Origin: Crocosphaera sp. UHCC 0190 | Lineage (GTDB): Bacteria > Cyanobacteriota > Cyanobacteriia > Cyanobacteriales > Microcystaceae | Direction: 5' to 3' | Assembly (NCBI RefSeq): GCF_034932065.1 | Contig: NZ_JAYGHP010000001.1 | Location: 558,001-622,000 of the forward strand | Length of the DNA stretch: 64,000 nt | Part shown: positions 29,150 through 39,289 of the stretch, piece by piece | Layout of the letters: each line of letters opens with the position of its first letter | Position numbering within the stretch: position 1 is the stretch's first letter | Translations under genes and position numbers: made by a program | The notes under the pieces: generated by a model | The model's input: the letters and a program-made list of their open reading frames with translations, nothing else | Database searches by the model: none | Told to the model about the DNA's origin: nothing

Positions 29150-31887
29150 TTATCTGAGCTTGAAAGATTCAGTAAAGGTTCAATAGTATTGAGTAAAACT
29201 TTAGGAAGAATTGGTTTTCCTAAATACGCATTTGCGCCTAATTTTTGTCCTTGTTGTCGATGACGTTGGCCAGTACGAGAAGTGGCCATAACGACAGGAA
29301 TATTTGACCAATTTTCATCAGAGCGAATTTTTTCTAGTAATTCAAACCCATTAAGTCGAGGCATTTCAATATCAGAAATAATTAAATCTATTCTACCTTG
29401 ATGAAGTTGCAGTTTTTCTAATGCTTCTTGTCCATCTCGACAAACAATCAAATTAAACCCTAATTGATCGAGAATTCTTTCTAATAAACGTCGGGTTGCT
29501 ACTGAGTCTTCAGCGATTAAAATTGTCCGATAATTTTGGGTGATTTCTGGGGAATTAGTCGGTATTTTTAAGGATTTTTTTAGACGGGATGAAACCGTAA
29601 ATGCTTGAGGTAAAATTACCGGAACAATTTCCCCACCACCTAAAATTGTACAACCGACTAAATAGCTAGGAATAGCAACAGTATCATCAAAAGGCTTAAC
29701 AATTAATTGCTCCTCACTAATTAACGTATCTACCATCACCATTAAAGGACTGGTAGAACTTTCTAAAACAAGACCAATTTGAGATTGAATAGAGCATTCA
29801 CAGGCTTGATAATCCGATAATAAATCAGATAAATTAATGACTGGAATTGATTGATTACGCCATTTTATCATGGGAGAATCTGTATCTAACCAAGAGAAAT
29901 CAGATACAGGAATTGTTTCCAAAACACTAGAAGTTGGAATGGCTAAAAGACGATATTGCCACTGCACTAAAAATAAGGAAATAAAGCTTAAATTTAGGGG
30001 AATTCTTAAAGTAAAATTTGTTCCTTGTCCTGGATTATTTGTAACATCAATCGTTCCTCTCAGTCTCTGAATCTTATTGCGAACAATATCTAAACCAACC
30101 CCTCGGCCTGACAACTCACTAACTGTTTCTACTGTGGAAAAATTAGCTTGAAAAATGAACTTTAGGATAGTTTTTTGCTCTAGTTGATCGAAGGTTATTT
30201 TCGAGGAAATTAATCCTTTATTTTTGGCCCTCTGATAAACTTTATAAACATCAATTCCTTGGCCATCATCACTCAAATTTATTTCCAATTGATGATTATT
30301 TATACTAGCTTTGAGAATGATTTTAGCTGTTTCTGATTTATAGTTAGCTAATCGTTCTGATGGAGATTCTATGCCATGATCAAAGGCATTATTAATTAAA
30401 TGAGTTAAGGGGGTTTGTAACTGTTCTAATAAAACTTGATCAATTAAAATATTTTCGCCTTGAATTGATAAATCAACTAATTTACCATATCGACGATTAA
30501 GGGATTGAATTTGAGGAATAAATCGTTTAGCCATCAGTCCAAAGGGAACCATTCTCGATTCTGTCACATTGCTATAGAGGGCATCAACATTAGTGTCAAC
30601 AGTATCTAAATTATCCGAAAAATCTTGATTAATCAAATTCAAATCAGCATAATTTTCTTGGAATTGCAACATTAATTCTTGAAAACTTTGTAAGCTACTA
30701 TGAATTTCTGTATAATTATCTAATTCTAATGAATCAAAAGTTTGATTTGAGTTTGATGAAGTAGAAACATTGGTAATCGCTAATTGATTATAAAAAGTTT
30801 GTACTTGTTCTTGAATAGGTTCAAGTTGACGAGAAATTTGTCTAATTTTTCGCGTTACTTGAGTTAACTGTTGTTGCCGAAGACGTAGTCTTTCTCTGGT
30901 TACTAATAATTCTTCAACTTGATTTGTCATTGTCTCTAATTTTTCTAGAGGAATCCGTAATTGAGAAAAAGAAATTGACGCTTCTTCAATGACATTTATC
31001 GGGGTATTTTGCGACAATTTTATTTCATCCTGAAAACTTAATTCTTCTGATTTTACAATTATTTTTGGTTTTACTAAAACATCATCTATTTCCTGATTAA
31101 AGTCAGATAATAAGGATATATTATCATTTTCTAAAGGGATTTCATCAAGGGGAAAAACGACTGGAAATAAATTATGATAATCCATTCGCAATTCAATAAT
31201 TATCTGTTTAACAATTTCTAAGATGTAAAGGCAGGAAACTTTGTCTAAAATGTTTTCTAATGGTTCAATTTTTTCTAAAAGCCAAGGAAGCTCTAAGGTT
31301 TCTCCTAAGAGCAAACATTCATTATAGAAATTAATTAAACTCTCCTGAATTTCTTCTGGTGAATTTTGAGAAGATAATTGCTCAATTCGAGAAAAGCAAG
31401 CCTCTAAATCCTGTTCTAAAGCTAATTTTAGAAAAGAACTTTTATCAACAATTTTTTGAAGGTCTTCTGTCCCATTATTGTGACCAGGTAAAGCCAAAAA
31501 ATCCCTTAAGCTTTCTAAGAGTTGAGGATCAGTAAAAACTTCTTGAACAGTGCGAGCTTTATTTAATAAAAGTGCGATTTCGTTGACTACCCATTCTAAC
31601 AGCAACCAGCCTTCTTTATGATGAGAATTTACTTTTTCTTTAAGCACTTCAAGTAGATCTTCTAACTGATGAGCTAACTCCCTTAAACTGGATAATTGAG
31701 ATATACCCGCACCCCCTTTTAATGAATGAGCGGCTCTTAATAGCTGGTTAAAGTCAGCATTTTTATAGCCTTTTTTTATCTCTTCTTCTAAAAGTTGTAA
31801 ATATTCAGAAGACTCCTCATCTAAAAAGCACTGACGGGCTTCTTGAGTCATAGCAGCAAGAGTAATTTCGTCTAACTCAAAATTCAT
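29146..31887 (-). CDS. CheA-type hybrid histidine kinase with receiver domain, 913 aa
   Basis: This is the kinase of the second chemosensory cluster. It has an Hpt domain with the phospho-His54 in LLRAAHSLKGGAG, a second helical segment (about 150-250), the dimerisation/catalytic core with the N-box HLINNAFDHGIESPSER, G1 DDGQGID and G2 GRGVGLDIV, a CheW-like domain (about 620-755) and a C-terminal receiver (TILIAEDSVATRRLLERIL, phospho-Asp in LIISDIEMPRLNG). The start at 31887 is chosen because AGGTGA lies 6 bases upstream; an upstream in-frame TTG at 31926 has no ribosome-binding site. It begins 40 bp after the MCP gene. Similar to PixL/PilL. Confidence 0.92.
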   Translation of the reverse strand: MNFELDEITLAAMTQEARQCFLDEESSEYLQLLEEEIKKGYKNADFNQLLRAAHSLKGGAGISQLSSLRELAHQLEDLLEVLKEKVNSHHKEGWLLLEWVVNEIALLLNKARTVQEVFTDPQLLESLRDFLALPGHNNGTEDLQKIVDKSSFLKLALEQDLEACFSRIEQLSSQNSPEEIQESLINFYNECLLLGETLELPWLLEKIEPLENILDKVSCLYILEIVKQIIIELRMDYHNLFPVVFPLDEIPLENDNISLLSDFNQEIDDVLVKPKIIVKSEELSFQDEIKLSQNTPINVIEEASISFSQLRIPLEKLETMTNQVEELLVTRERLRLRQQQLTQVTRKIRQISRQLEPIQEQVQTFYNQLAITNVSTSSNSNQTFDSLELDNYTEIHSSLQSFQELMLQFQENYADLNLINQDFSDNLDTVDTNVDALYSNVTESRMVPFGLMAKRFIPQIQSLNRRYGKLVDLSIQGENILIDQVLLEQLQTPLTHLINNAFDHGIESPSERLANYKSETAKIILKASINNHQLEINLSDDGQGIDVYKVYQRAKNKGLISSKITFDQLEQKTILKFIFQANFSTVETVSELSGRGVGLDIVRNKIQRLRGTIDVTNNPGQGTNFTLRIPLNLSFISLFLVQWQYRLLAIPTSSVLETIPVSDFSWLDTDSPMIKWRNQSIPVINLSDLLSDYQACECSIQSQIGLVLESSTSPLMVMVDTLISEEQLIVKPFDDTVAIPSYLVGCTILGGGEIVPVILPQAFTVSSRLKKSLKIPTNSPEITQNYRTILIAEDSVATRRLLERILDQLGFNLIVCRDGQEALEKLQLHQGRIDLIISDIEMPRLNGFELLEKIRSDENWSNIPVVMATSRTGQRHRQQGQKLGANAYLGKPILPKVLLNTIEPLLNLSSSDN

Positions 31888-31927
31888 ATTTTCACCTATT
31901 TTAATGCCAATAATAATCAAAAACAAA

Positions 31928-34492
31928 TTAAGACTGCAAGCGAAACTGAGCCACAGAAGCTTGTAGAACTGTAATTTTTTCTACTAAGCTTTGAAGAGAA
32001 GTCACCATATTTTCAGATTGAATAGAAGTCTGTTGAGAAATCAGAGCAACGCCTTTAATTTTGTGATTAATTTGTTGAGAAGCATCGGTTTGAGCCGTGG
32101 TATTACTGGTAATATTCTGTAAATATTCATCAATATCTTCGCTCGTAATTGCTAAACTTTGAAGAATTTCTTGAGTTTGATGAATCAATTGCGTCCCAGT
32201 GACAACTTCTGCGGTACTATTTTCCATCTCTTCTAACACCTTGGATGTGTCTTCTTGAATAGTTTCAACTAGATGTTGAATATCTTGAGTTGCATCAGTT
32301 ACTTTCACCGCTAAACGGCTTACTTCTTCAGCAACTGCACGAAATCCATCTCCATGTTCTCCAGCACGGGCTGCTTCAATAGAGGCATTAAAAGCTAAGA
32401 CATTTGTCTTTTCAGAAATTGAAGAAATAATAGTAACAATTTGGGAAATTTCTTGAGAAGATTCTGCTAATTGTTTCAGTTTTTTAGCTGTTCCTGCTAC
32501 TGATGAACGAATTTTTTGAATACTATTAACCGTATGGATCATAGCAATATCACCTTCCTGTGCTTGTTGACGAGCAACTTGAGCAATTTTAGCGGCTTCT
32601 TGGGTCGAATTTGCAACATTTTGAATCGAAGTATTAATGTCAGCAACATCTTGAAAAACTTGGTTAATTTCTTGTGCTTGATTAATAGCTGCTTGAGAAA
32701 GATTCTTAATTTCTGTTTCTTCTTCTAAGACAAGACAATTCACTTGGGAGGACACTATTTCTACCTGGGAAACTAATTGACGAAGACTGCGAATTGTGGT
32801 GTTAAAAGCATCTGCGACTGAACCCACAACCCCATCAGTTACTTTAGCTTCAACCGTTAAATTACCTTTCTGTGCTTCTTCAATATCTAAGAGCATTTGG
32901 ATAACTTCATGTTGAAGATTTTCTCGTGCTTTTCGCTGTTTTTCTGCCTCAGCTTCTTGTTGTTGAGCATAGTTAGCTAATTCCGCTTCAGAAGCAACAA
33001 TACTATCAGCCATATTATTAAAAGTGTTGGCTAATTCTCCCATTTCATCATTAGCAAAGTTTTCTGCTCTTATCTGACGATTACCTGAAGAAAACTCTGC
33101 CGTTATTTGTCTTAAATTTTTCAGGGGATTAAGAATTGCTTTTCCTAACAATTTAGCTAAGATAATACTAACACATATTGCCAATAATGCACTGATAGTT
33201 TGAAGCCCTAAACTCTGCATAATGAGACTATTTAAAGCATGATGAGAGGTTCCTCTTAGTAAGACTCCAATCGGTTCACCCACTGCATTAAGTAATGCTT
33301 TAGCTGCGATTGTATATTCTTGATTATCAATATTAATATTACCAGTTATTACTTGTCCTTGAGCATCAATCGCTTTTTGAAGTAACTTATTATTGGGTAA
33401 GATGGGATTTTCTCTGAGCTTTCCTTGAGGGCTGATCAATTGAGATGTTGCTAAACTAAAGTTACCATTTTTTTGGTATAAATAAACCCCACTATAACCA
33501 CTATTAAAAGCAGTTACGGTGTTGTTAACAATTGGCAGTTTAACAATATCTCCAGAGATTAAAGCTCCAACAATCTCCGCTTTTCCATTCCGAACTGGAG
33601 TGATTGTATAACGAATTAAAAAATTAGGTTTACTGCTAGGATTTAGACCAAGATCTTGGGCAAGCATTTTTGCAAAATAATCATTTTCTTTGGCTAATTC
33701 GTCATAAGAAATACTTTCTGTTATTTTACTTTGTCTTCCTGATTTTAAAGCTTGAGTTACTAATCCTTGGGGGTCAAAGGAACGTTGATTAACCTTAATA
33801 TTTCCGGTTGCAATTGTCATCCCTTGGCGATTAACTAAGGTAGAAAATTCTATTTTTTGCTTCCAAATTTCATTGGCTAAAATATTAAGAACTGTCCCAT
33901 CAGCTTTTCCTTTTTCTGCTGCTTCTATAATGGCGATATTATTAGCTTGACCATTAAATGAAAGCTCCATCTGATCTAATTTTAAGTTATAATTGATTTC
34001 AGCAACTTTTAATTCAGATTTAGCTTGGTTTATCAGTTGAAATTGCCCATTAGTAACAATTAAAATACTGCCAACTCCGACTAATCCAACAATTGCTACG
34101 ATTTCTGATGTCAATAAAACAGCTAACTGTTTTGTTTGAATTGGTAGGTCATAAAATCTCTTTAATAGGCGTTGATAAAATGGGATAGTCTTGATTGTTT
34201 TTAGGGAACTATTTTTAGGAATATGCTCTGTATTACTAACTAAGCTTTTGCTTTCCTTCAGGGTTCCTAATGCCTTTTCTGCTATAGCTTTATAAGTGCC
34301 ATTTGTATCGGTTTTAATGACTTCTTGATAAAGAGATATTGCCCCAATAATATCTCCTGATTTTTCTAAATTACTGGCAGATAAAATTTTATTAAGGCAG
34401 TCATCAGTATTAGTAATTTTAGATGAGTCTAAAGCGTCAATATTGGGTAATTCTTTAGAAGAAGACGACGAAAATTTGTGAAAATCTAGCAT
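31928..34492 (-). CDS. Methyl-accepting chemotaxis protein with periplasmic sensor, 854 aa
   Basis: The N-terminal 80 residues look TPR-like ([20 protein letters not shown]). A membrane helix at about 120-147 is followed by a periplasmic domain of roughly 280 residues, probably a Cache-type sensor ([34 protein letters not shown]). A second helix lies at about 425-450 ([20 protein letters not shown]). HAMP follows ([32 protein letters not shown]), then the signalling domain (about 590-830) with [19 protein letters not shown] and [12 protein letters not shown]. No GAF or bilin-binding domain is present, so it is not a PixJ/TaxD1-type photoreceptor; a small-molecule ligand is more likely. Confidence 0.9.
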   Translation of the reverse strand: MLDFHKFSSSSSKELPNIDALDSSKITNTDDCLNKILSASNLEKSGDIIGAISLYQEVIKTDTNGTYKAIAEKALGTLKESKSLVSNTEHIPKNSSLKTIKTIPFYQRLLKRFYDLPIQTKQLAVLLTSEIVAIVGLVGVGSILIVTNGQFQLINQAKSELKVAEINYNLKLDQMELSFNGQANNIAIIEAAEKGKADGTVLNILANEIWKQKIEFSTLVNRQGMTIATGNIKVNQRSFDPQGLVTQALKSGRQSKITESISYDELAKENDYFAKMLAQDLGLNPSSKPNFLIRYTITPVRNGKAEIVGALISGDIVKLPIVNNTVTAFNSGYSGVYLYQKNGNFSLATSQLISPQGKLRENPILPNNKLLQKAIDAQGQVITGNINIDNQEYTIAAKALLNAVGEPIGVLLRGTSHHALNSLIMQSLGLQTISALLAICVSIILAKLLGKAILNPLKNLRQITAEFSSGNRQIRAENFANDEMGELANTFNNMADSIVASEAELANYAQQQEAEAEKQRKARENLQHEVIQMLLDIEEAQKGNLTVEAKVTDGVVGSVADAFNTTIRSLRQLVSQVEIVSSQVNCLVLEEETEIKNLSQAAINQAQEINQVFQDVADINTSIQNVANSTQEAAKIAQVARQQAQEGDIAMIHTVNSIQKIRSSVAGTAKKLKQLAESSQEISQIVTIISSISEKTNVLAFNASIEAARAGEHGDGFRAVAEEVSRLAVKVTDATQDIQHLVETIQEDTSKVLEEMENSTAEVVTGTQLIHQTQEILQSLAITSEDIDEYLQNITSNTTAQTDASQQINHKIKGVALISQQTSIQSENMVTSLQSLVEKITVLQASVAQFRLQS

Positions 34493-34569
34493 AATTTGTA
34501 TCCATTTTTTGCGACATATGTTGCTAAGAATTTAAGAAGAATAGCAAGATTAAAGTTTTAAAATTGCCA

Positions 34570-35037
34570 TTATTGATTAATAGGTGTTTGCAGCAATTGA
34601 AACATAATCTCAGAATCTAAAACTCCAATTGGGGTGTTATTCTCAATCATTATTTTTTTGAGAAAAGATTGACATTTAAAAAGTAAATGATCCGATGATA
34701 ATGACTCTGATTTCGTCTTTAATGTTAAAACTCCTTGCAATTTTTTGACCACTAAAGCAACTTTTTTACGAGTTCCTGTAATGGGGGATTTTAAAATAAT
34801 TGCTGTTAAGGATTTTGGGAAACTACAGAAGTCTGATTCTAGGTTTAAAAATCGATGAGTATCTAAGATCCAGAGTAATGATCCTTGATGATTAATAACC
34901 CCCAATAAATAAGGAGAAACCCCAGGAACTAAACAGATATTATCTGGGTTAATTTGTATTACTGTACCAATATTTTCTAACGGTAGTGCTAATTGAACAG
35001 ACTGGGATAATTCTACTCCGAAATAATCTTGTTTCAT
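34570..35037 (-). CDS. CheW-like coupling protein of the second cluster, 155 aa
   Basis: A single CheW domain: FGVELSQSVQLALPLENIGTV opens the fold, and VPGVSPYLLGVINHQGSLLWILDTHRFL is the family core. It is shorter and more diverged than PilI. It starts 8 bp after the CheY gene and ends 77 bp before the MCP gene, all on the minus strand, indicating one operon. Confidence 0.88.
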   Translation of the reverse strand: MKQDYFGVELSQSVQLALPLENIGTVIQINPDNICLVPGVSPYLLGVINHQGSLLWILDTHRFLNLESDFCSFPKSLTAIILKSPITGTRKKVALVVKKLQGVLTLKTKSESLSSDHLLFKCQSFLKKIMIENNTPIGVLDSEIMFQLLQTPINQ

Positions 35038-35045
35038 GGTGTTAT

Positions 35046-35414
35046 CTAAGCCTGAACATAATGGGAAACTGTATTAATTAAATGCTGAGGAGCAAAAGGT
35101 TTAGTAATGTAGTCATTACCCCCTTGGCGTAAAGCCCAAAACCGATCAAAATCTTCTGATTTGGAGCTACAAAATACAATAGGAATATTCTTCCAATGGG
35201 GATTATTACGAATTTTTCGACAAAGTTCTAAACCCGTTTCTTCAGGCATAATAATGTCTAACAAAATTAAATCAGGAAAAGCATTATTTTCTAGCCATTC
35301 CCAAGCGAATTTTGCATTAGAAGCGACAGCTGTTGTGAATCCTGCATGAGTTAATAATGCAGAAATAAGTTGTCTTTCGGAATGAGCATCTTCAACGACT
35401 AAAATGGTTTTCAT
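35046..35414 (-). CDS. CheY-like response regulator of the second cluster, 122 aa
   Basis: A stand-alone receiver: acidic pair at 8-9 (VVEDAHSERQL), phospho-acceptor Asp53 in LILLDIIMPEETG, VFCSSKSEDFDRFWALRQGG and the Lys in YITKPF. The SSKxEDFDRFW motif is shared with PilH in this window (SSKGEEFDRYW), so the two are paralogues. It sits between the PatA-like and CheW genes. Confidence 0.92.
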   Translation of the reverse strand: MKTILVVEDAHSERQLISALLTHAGFTTAVASNAKFAWEWLENNAFPDLILLDIIMPEETGLELCRKIRNNPHWKNIPIVFCSSKSEDFDRFWALRQGGNDYITKPFAPQHLINTVSHYVQA

Positions 35415-35467
35415 GGAATTACCTTTTTGATAAAAAACTCAGGAAAATACTAACTATACGGATTCAT

Positions 35468-36682
35468 CTAATTTTTTATTAAAGTATAGTTAGTATTAGT
35501 TTGCATCGGTGTATTGGCTGATTTTTGAAGTGCTAAATGCTGAATAACTTCAATTAATTCTTTGGGATCACATGGTTTGGTTAAGTAATGATCTACTCCA
35601 ATTAATTTAGCTCTAACTCTATCAATGATTCCTTCTCTCCCTGTTAACATTATGATAGGAATATCTCGTAATTTACTTGATTTTTGCAAGATTTGACAGA
35701 GTTCATAGCCACTAATTTGAGGCATATTAATATCCATTAAAATCAAAACGGGTTGATAGCGTCCTAAGGTTGCTAAACACAAGGTAGGATCGGTTAGACT
35801 CAAGGTTTTATAACCCGCAAACTCTAGAGTTCTTTGTATATGTTTCTGTACGGTACGACTATCATCAATACAAGCAATAAGAGGAGGAGATGATGATTTT
35901 TTTTTGGTTTTAATTGATGACAGTTGACTTTGATAATTTAAAGAATCATCGTTATTTTCAGTAAAGGGCAAAATCTCAATAATGTTTTCTTGCAAAAGCT
36001 CATGAAAATCTTCCAAAAAAGTCAACGGTAAAATTCCTCTTTCTTTGGCTAATTCATAAATACACTTCTTTTGAGCAAAATTAAGTAACCAAAAAGAAAT
36101 TCTAGGAATTTGATGCTGTTTTGATTTTTTTTGCTCTCTCCAAAATTGATAAAATTTACAAGTTTTATCAGGATTAAGATAAAGTCGATTAAAGGGAGTA
36201 ATGGAATTAATCGATAATTGTTGCCAAGCTTGACTTCTAATGTTAGCACTTTCTAAAATTGTCTCCCAAGAAAAATGAGTCATGGGAGAGATAATTTGAT
36301 GATCTGGCAAAAATTCAATGATCGGTTTATCAATAGCTAAAACTTGAGCTAAAGCTTCTTCACTCAATTGAAAAATAAGATGCTTTAATTGAGAAAAGGG
36401 TAATTGTTTTAACTGCCACCAATGAGTAATTTTTTCATAGTCTGCTACCCCAAATAATGAAGTAGGAGGTGAAAAATCTCGAATATAATAATTCCAGAGA
36501 CAGACTAATCTATCTTTTTGGCCAGTTTTACTGGTTGCATAATATAGCTTATTTCCCTGAAAATACAATTCCCAGGTGATAGAATGATCTTGAGGATGAG
36601 TGACTCTTAAACAACCTGAATGATTACCTGATTTTATGATTTTTTGTAACCATTCGGTTTTGGCATAAAGACTCTTTCTCAT
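35468..36682 (-). CDS. PatA-like response regulator of the second cluster, 404 aa
   Basis: The layout is as in PilG: an N-terminal PATAN/DUF4388-like region (SGNHSGCLRVTHPQDHSITW, LYFQGNKLYYATS), a middle region, and a C-terminal receiver (from about 270, LIACIDDSRTVQKHIQRTLE; phospho-Asp in LILMDINMPQISG; Lys in HYLTKP). The ATG at 36682 gives nearly the PilG length; an in-frame TTG at 36709 is also possible and neither has a strong ribosome-binding site. It is first in the five-gene operon. Confidence 0.85.
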   Translation of the reverse strand: MRKSLYAKTEWLQKIIKSGNHSGCLRVTHPQDHSITWELYFQGNKLYYATSKTGQKDRLVCLWNYYIRDFSPPTSLFGVADYEKITHWWQLKQLPFSQLKHLIFQLSEEALAQVLAIDKPIIEFLPDHQIISPMTHFSWETILESANIRSQAWQQLSINSITPFNRLYLNPDKTCKFYQFWREQKKSKQHQIPRISFWLLNFAQKKCIYELAKERGILPLTFLEDFHELLQENIIEILPFTENNDDSLNYQSQLSSIKTKKKSSSPPLIACIDDSRTVQKHIQRTLEFAGYKTLSLTDPTLCLATLGRYQPVLILMDINMPQISGYELCQILQKSSKLRDIPIIMLTGREGIIDRVRAKLIGVDHYLTKPCDPKELIEVIQHLALQKSANTPMQTNTNYTLIKN

Positions 36683-36961
36683 AAAATTTGAAAGAAATAA
36701 AGAGAACAACTTGTGGGTTAGTTATAGTTTACAAAAATTAAGTGATTAGTTGCCTCATGATATTTCTGTAAATTTATCTAAGTGCATTTATGCTTTTCCT
36801 TAAATTTTCTGATTGACGAGAGAAGATATTAGTGGTGATAATCGGAGATGCTAAGACAGTTTGGTTAATTTAAGCTACATTTAAAAAAAGCTTAACTATA
36901 ACTTAATATTACTGTGTATATAAATTTCCTGTCTATTCATTGATTTATCAAGTTATTTTTC

Positions 36962-38062
36962 TCAAGAAATGTTCAAGCTTCCTCGTTTTATTTGTTCTCT
37001 TTCAATAGCTTCAAATAAAGCCCTAAAATTCCCTTCACCAAATCCTTTAGCTTGTTTTCTCCGTTCAATAATCTCAAAAAAGAAAGTCGGGTTTTCAAAA
37101 ATTGGTTCTGTAAAAATTTGCAGTAATAGAGGAATATCTAAGTTATTATTTCTCAAGTTTGTTTCTTGATCTAATAAGATATTTTGTTTCATTATATTGT
37201 GCCATTCATCGGTGGAGAAATGAAAATCTAATTGTTTATTTAACAAATTCTGATAGTAGGTATTCGGTACTTTTAAAAATTTTAGTCCTGCTGATCGTAA
37301 TTGATTGGTAACTTGGATGATTTTATTAGTTCTTAGAGCAATATGCTGAATACCTGAGCCATTATTAATGTCTAAAAACTCTTTAATTTGAGAATTATTA
37401 GATAACGGTTCATTAATGGGTATCTTAACATCACTCATCGGATGAACCATGACTTGAGAATATAAACCAGACTGTGGAGTTTCAATGGTAAAAGCCTGTT
37501 TTTTTTGAAATCCTAAGATACTTTCATACCAATTAGCGGTTATTTGCAACTCCCCAGATGACACATTTAAAACTAAATGATCAATGGCTATAAAATCCCT
37601 TTGCTGAGGTAATATTTCACAATGTTCTTTGATACAAGATGCAGGAAGAATGGGGGTTTTTCCCTGACGTTCAACTAGGGTATGAACTAACCCAGAATGA
37701 CTAATAATTTCACTCCATTTTAAAGAACCTTGGGAGAATTTTTTTTCTTGAATCGGTTGTTGAATAATCCCACCATAACCCTTTACTCTTTCTATAATAG
37801 TAGCTAAATTATTGACCCTGAAAGCAACATCAGCAACCCCAGAAGGATGTTTTTCTAAAAATTGAGCGACGGGACTACTCTTTAATAAAGCAGAAGAAAG
37901 GATAAAAATGATTGAATTACTCCGGTTACTACTGCCTACAATTTCTGTGTGAGTATGATCATTTTTACCCGTGGCAATGGAAGAAAACCCCATTACTGTG
38001 ATAAACCAATTTTTCCATTGATTCGCATCTTCTACGTAAAAATGAACGTGGTCGATACGCAT
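36962..38062 (-). CDS. 4-hydroxyphenylpyruvate dioxygenase (HPPD), 366 aa
   Basis: HPPD makes homogentisate from 4-hydroxyphenylpyruvate; in cyanobacteria this feeds tocopherol synthesis. The Fe(II) ligands fit the family: His162 in IAIDHLVLNV, His240 in SGIQHIALRT and Glu330 in FFFEIIERR. The C-terminal GFGEGNFRALFEAIEREQIKRG is the HPPD signature helix. Two vicinal oxygen chelate halves are visible (about 1-135 and 155-345). Length matches bacterial enzymes. It lies 49 bp after the SDR gene and on the same strand, so the two may be co-transcribed. Confidence 0.92.
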   Translation of the reverse strand: MRIDHVHFYVEDANQWKNWFITVMGFSSIATGKNDHTHTEIVGSSNRSNSIIFILSSALLKSSPVAQFLEKHPSGVADVAFRVNNLATIIERVKGYGGIIQQPIQEKKFSQGSLKWSEIISHSGLVHTLVERQGKTPILPASCIKEHCEILPQQRDFIAIDHLVLNVSSGELQITANWYESILGFQKKQAFTIETPQSGLYSQVMVHPMSDVKIPINEPLSNNSQIKEFLDINNGSGIQHIALRTNKIIQVTNQLRSAGLKFLKVPNTYYQNLLNKQLDFHFSTDEWHNIMKQNILLDQETNLRNNNLDIPLLLQIFTEPIFENPTFFFEIIERRKQAKGFGEGNFRALFEAIEREQIKRGSLNIS

Positions 38063-38111
38063 ATTATTTATAAATTTGAAGGTTTGATTAATAACATTTT
38101 AGCGTAATCAA

Positions 38112-38822
38112 CTAAAAGAAGAGATGACTATCTGGTTGGATATTAATTTCCATAGGTACTGCTTGAGGTTCAGCATTGAGCGCATAGTAAACAGCCTCAG
38201 CAGCAGTTTGGGCAGATAACATTTTATTGCGATCAACTTTGAGGCTAACATTGTCCCAAAACCCAGTATCAACACCACCAAAATAAAACAGCGTCATCTT
38301 AATACCATAGCGTTTTAATTCATCAGCGAAACATTTACTAAACCCCACTACTCCATATTTAGAGGCACAATAAGCAGAGGCCATGGCCATAGAATGCTTC
38401 CCCAAAATACCCACAATATTACAAATATGACCAGACCGTTTTTCTTTCATCATATTAGCAGCCGCTTGGGTGGTATAAAAACTTCCTTTCAAATTCAAAT
38501 CTAGCATCAAATCTAAATCTTCAGGGGTAATTTTATTCCATTGTTTCATCACTCCTGCACCCGCAGCATTGACTAAGACATCAATTTGACCAAAATGACT
38601 GACGGTTTTTTCCATCAGGGTTTCTACCTGCTGGGGGTTGGTAATATCCGTAGGAATGGCGATCGCCGTTGCAGTGGTTGATAATTGAGCAGCTAATTCC
38701 TCTAATTTTTCAGGGTTACGGGATGCTAACATGAGCTTATTGCCCTCCCTGGCGAGTTTTTGAGCTAAGGTTGTGCCAATGCCTCCTGTTGCTCCCACAA
38801 TCACAATAACTTTATCTTTCAT
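38112..38822 (-). CDS. Short-chain dehydrogenase/reductase family protein, 236 aa
   Basis: This is a classical SDR fold: cofactor loop VGATGGIGTTLAQKL (9-24), NAAGAG, and the active-site Tyr/Lys in YCASKYGVV. Arg/Asn positions after the second strand (ASRNPEKLEE) favour NADPH. The residue thirteen before the Tyr, normally the catalytic Ser of an ISS motif, is Gly here (CNIVGILGKHS), so standard reductase chemistry is in doubt. It is upstream of HPPD on the same strand, which may only reflect shared transcription. Confidence 0.87.
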   Translation of the reverse strand: MKDKVIVIVGATGGIGTTLAQKLAREGNKLMLASRNPEKLEELAAQLSTTATAIAIPTDITNPQQVETLMEKTVSHFGQIDVLVNAAGAGVMKQWNKITPEDLDLMLDLNLKGSFYTTQAAANMMKEKRSGHICNIVGILGKHSMAMASAYCASKYGVVGFSKCFADELKRYGIKMTLFYFGGVDTGFWDNVSLKVDRNKMLSAQTAAEAVYYALNAEPQAVPMEINIQPDSHLFF

Positions 38823-39289
38823 TTTTCTTTACGTTTCTTTACATTTTCTAGTTTAGCTGAAATTGATAAATTTTTTAGTCCAGAGCAAATCCGGTATATT
38901 GTAAAGTTTCAAGACAAATATAGTTAAATGCGGCCATTTATGTCATAAATAGATGTGAGGGGTTAAGAATATTGACGTTTATGGAAGCGTGACAGGCTAA
39001 AGCGATCTCTTTTGGGAACACCCTATTCTACTAATTCGTTGGTAAAGTCGATTTGTGTCCCATCAGGTTGTATCAAAATTTTGTCATTGCGAATATTAAT
39101 TTCCTAGGCACAATCTCTCACAGGTTCATTGAAACTACCGACAAAAAAAACGCCCCCTCTTATAAAACTCAGAGGAGACATGGTAGTAATCTAAATAACA
39201 GACTTGATAAAATAAAAACAGTGAAAAGTGTTAGGGAAACCAAGGTCTAAGGCTCAAGAAATATTATCTTGCTCAACGATCTCCAAATC
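38823..39289. other. 467-bp gap with a possible short gene relic
   Basis: Between the SDR gene and the PEP-CTERM gene there is no complete gene. On the minus strand 39103 to 39023 reads EINIRNDKILIQPDGTQIDF and ends in TAG after about 26 codons without a start, possibly the tail of a lost gene. CCTCTTATAAAACTCAGAGG near 39157-39176 can form a weak hairpin. Confidence 0.35.

Noticed and set aside
31888..31926. Longer N-terminus for the CheA protein starting at a TTG
   Set aside because: No ribosome-binding site; the ATG at 31887 has one and gives the normal Hpt start.
39053..39250. A + strand frame of 65 codons in the SDR/PEP-CTERM gap
   Set aside because: No ribosome-binding site and no protein-like composition; the minus strand shows a more convincing relic.
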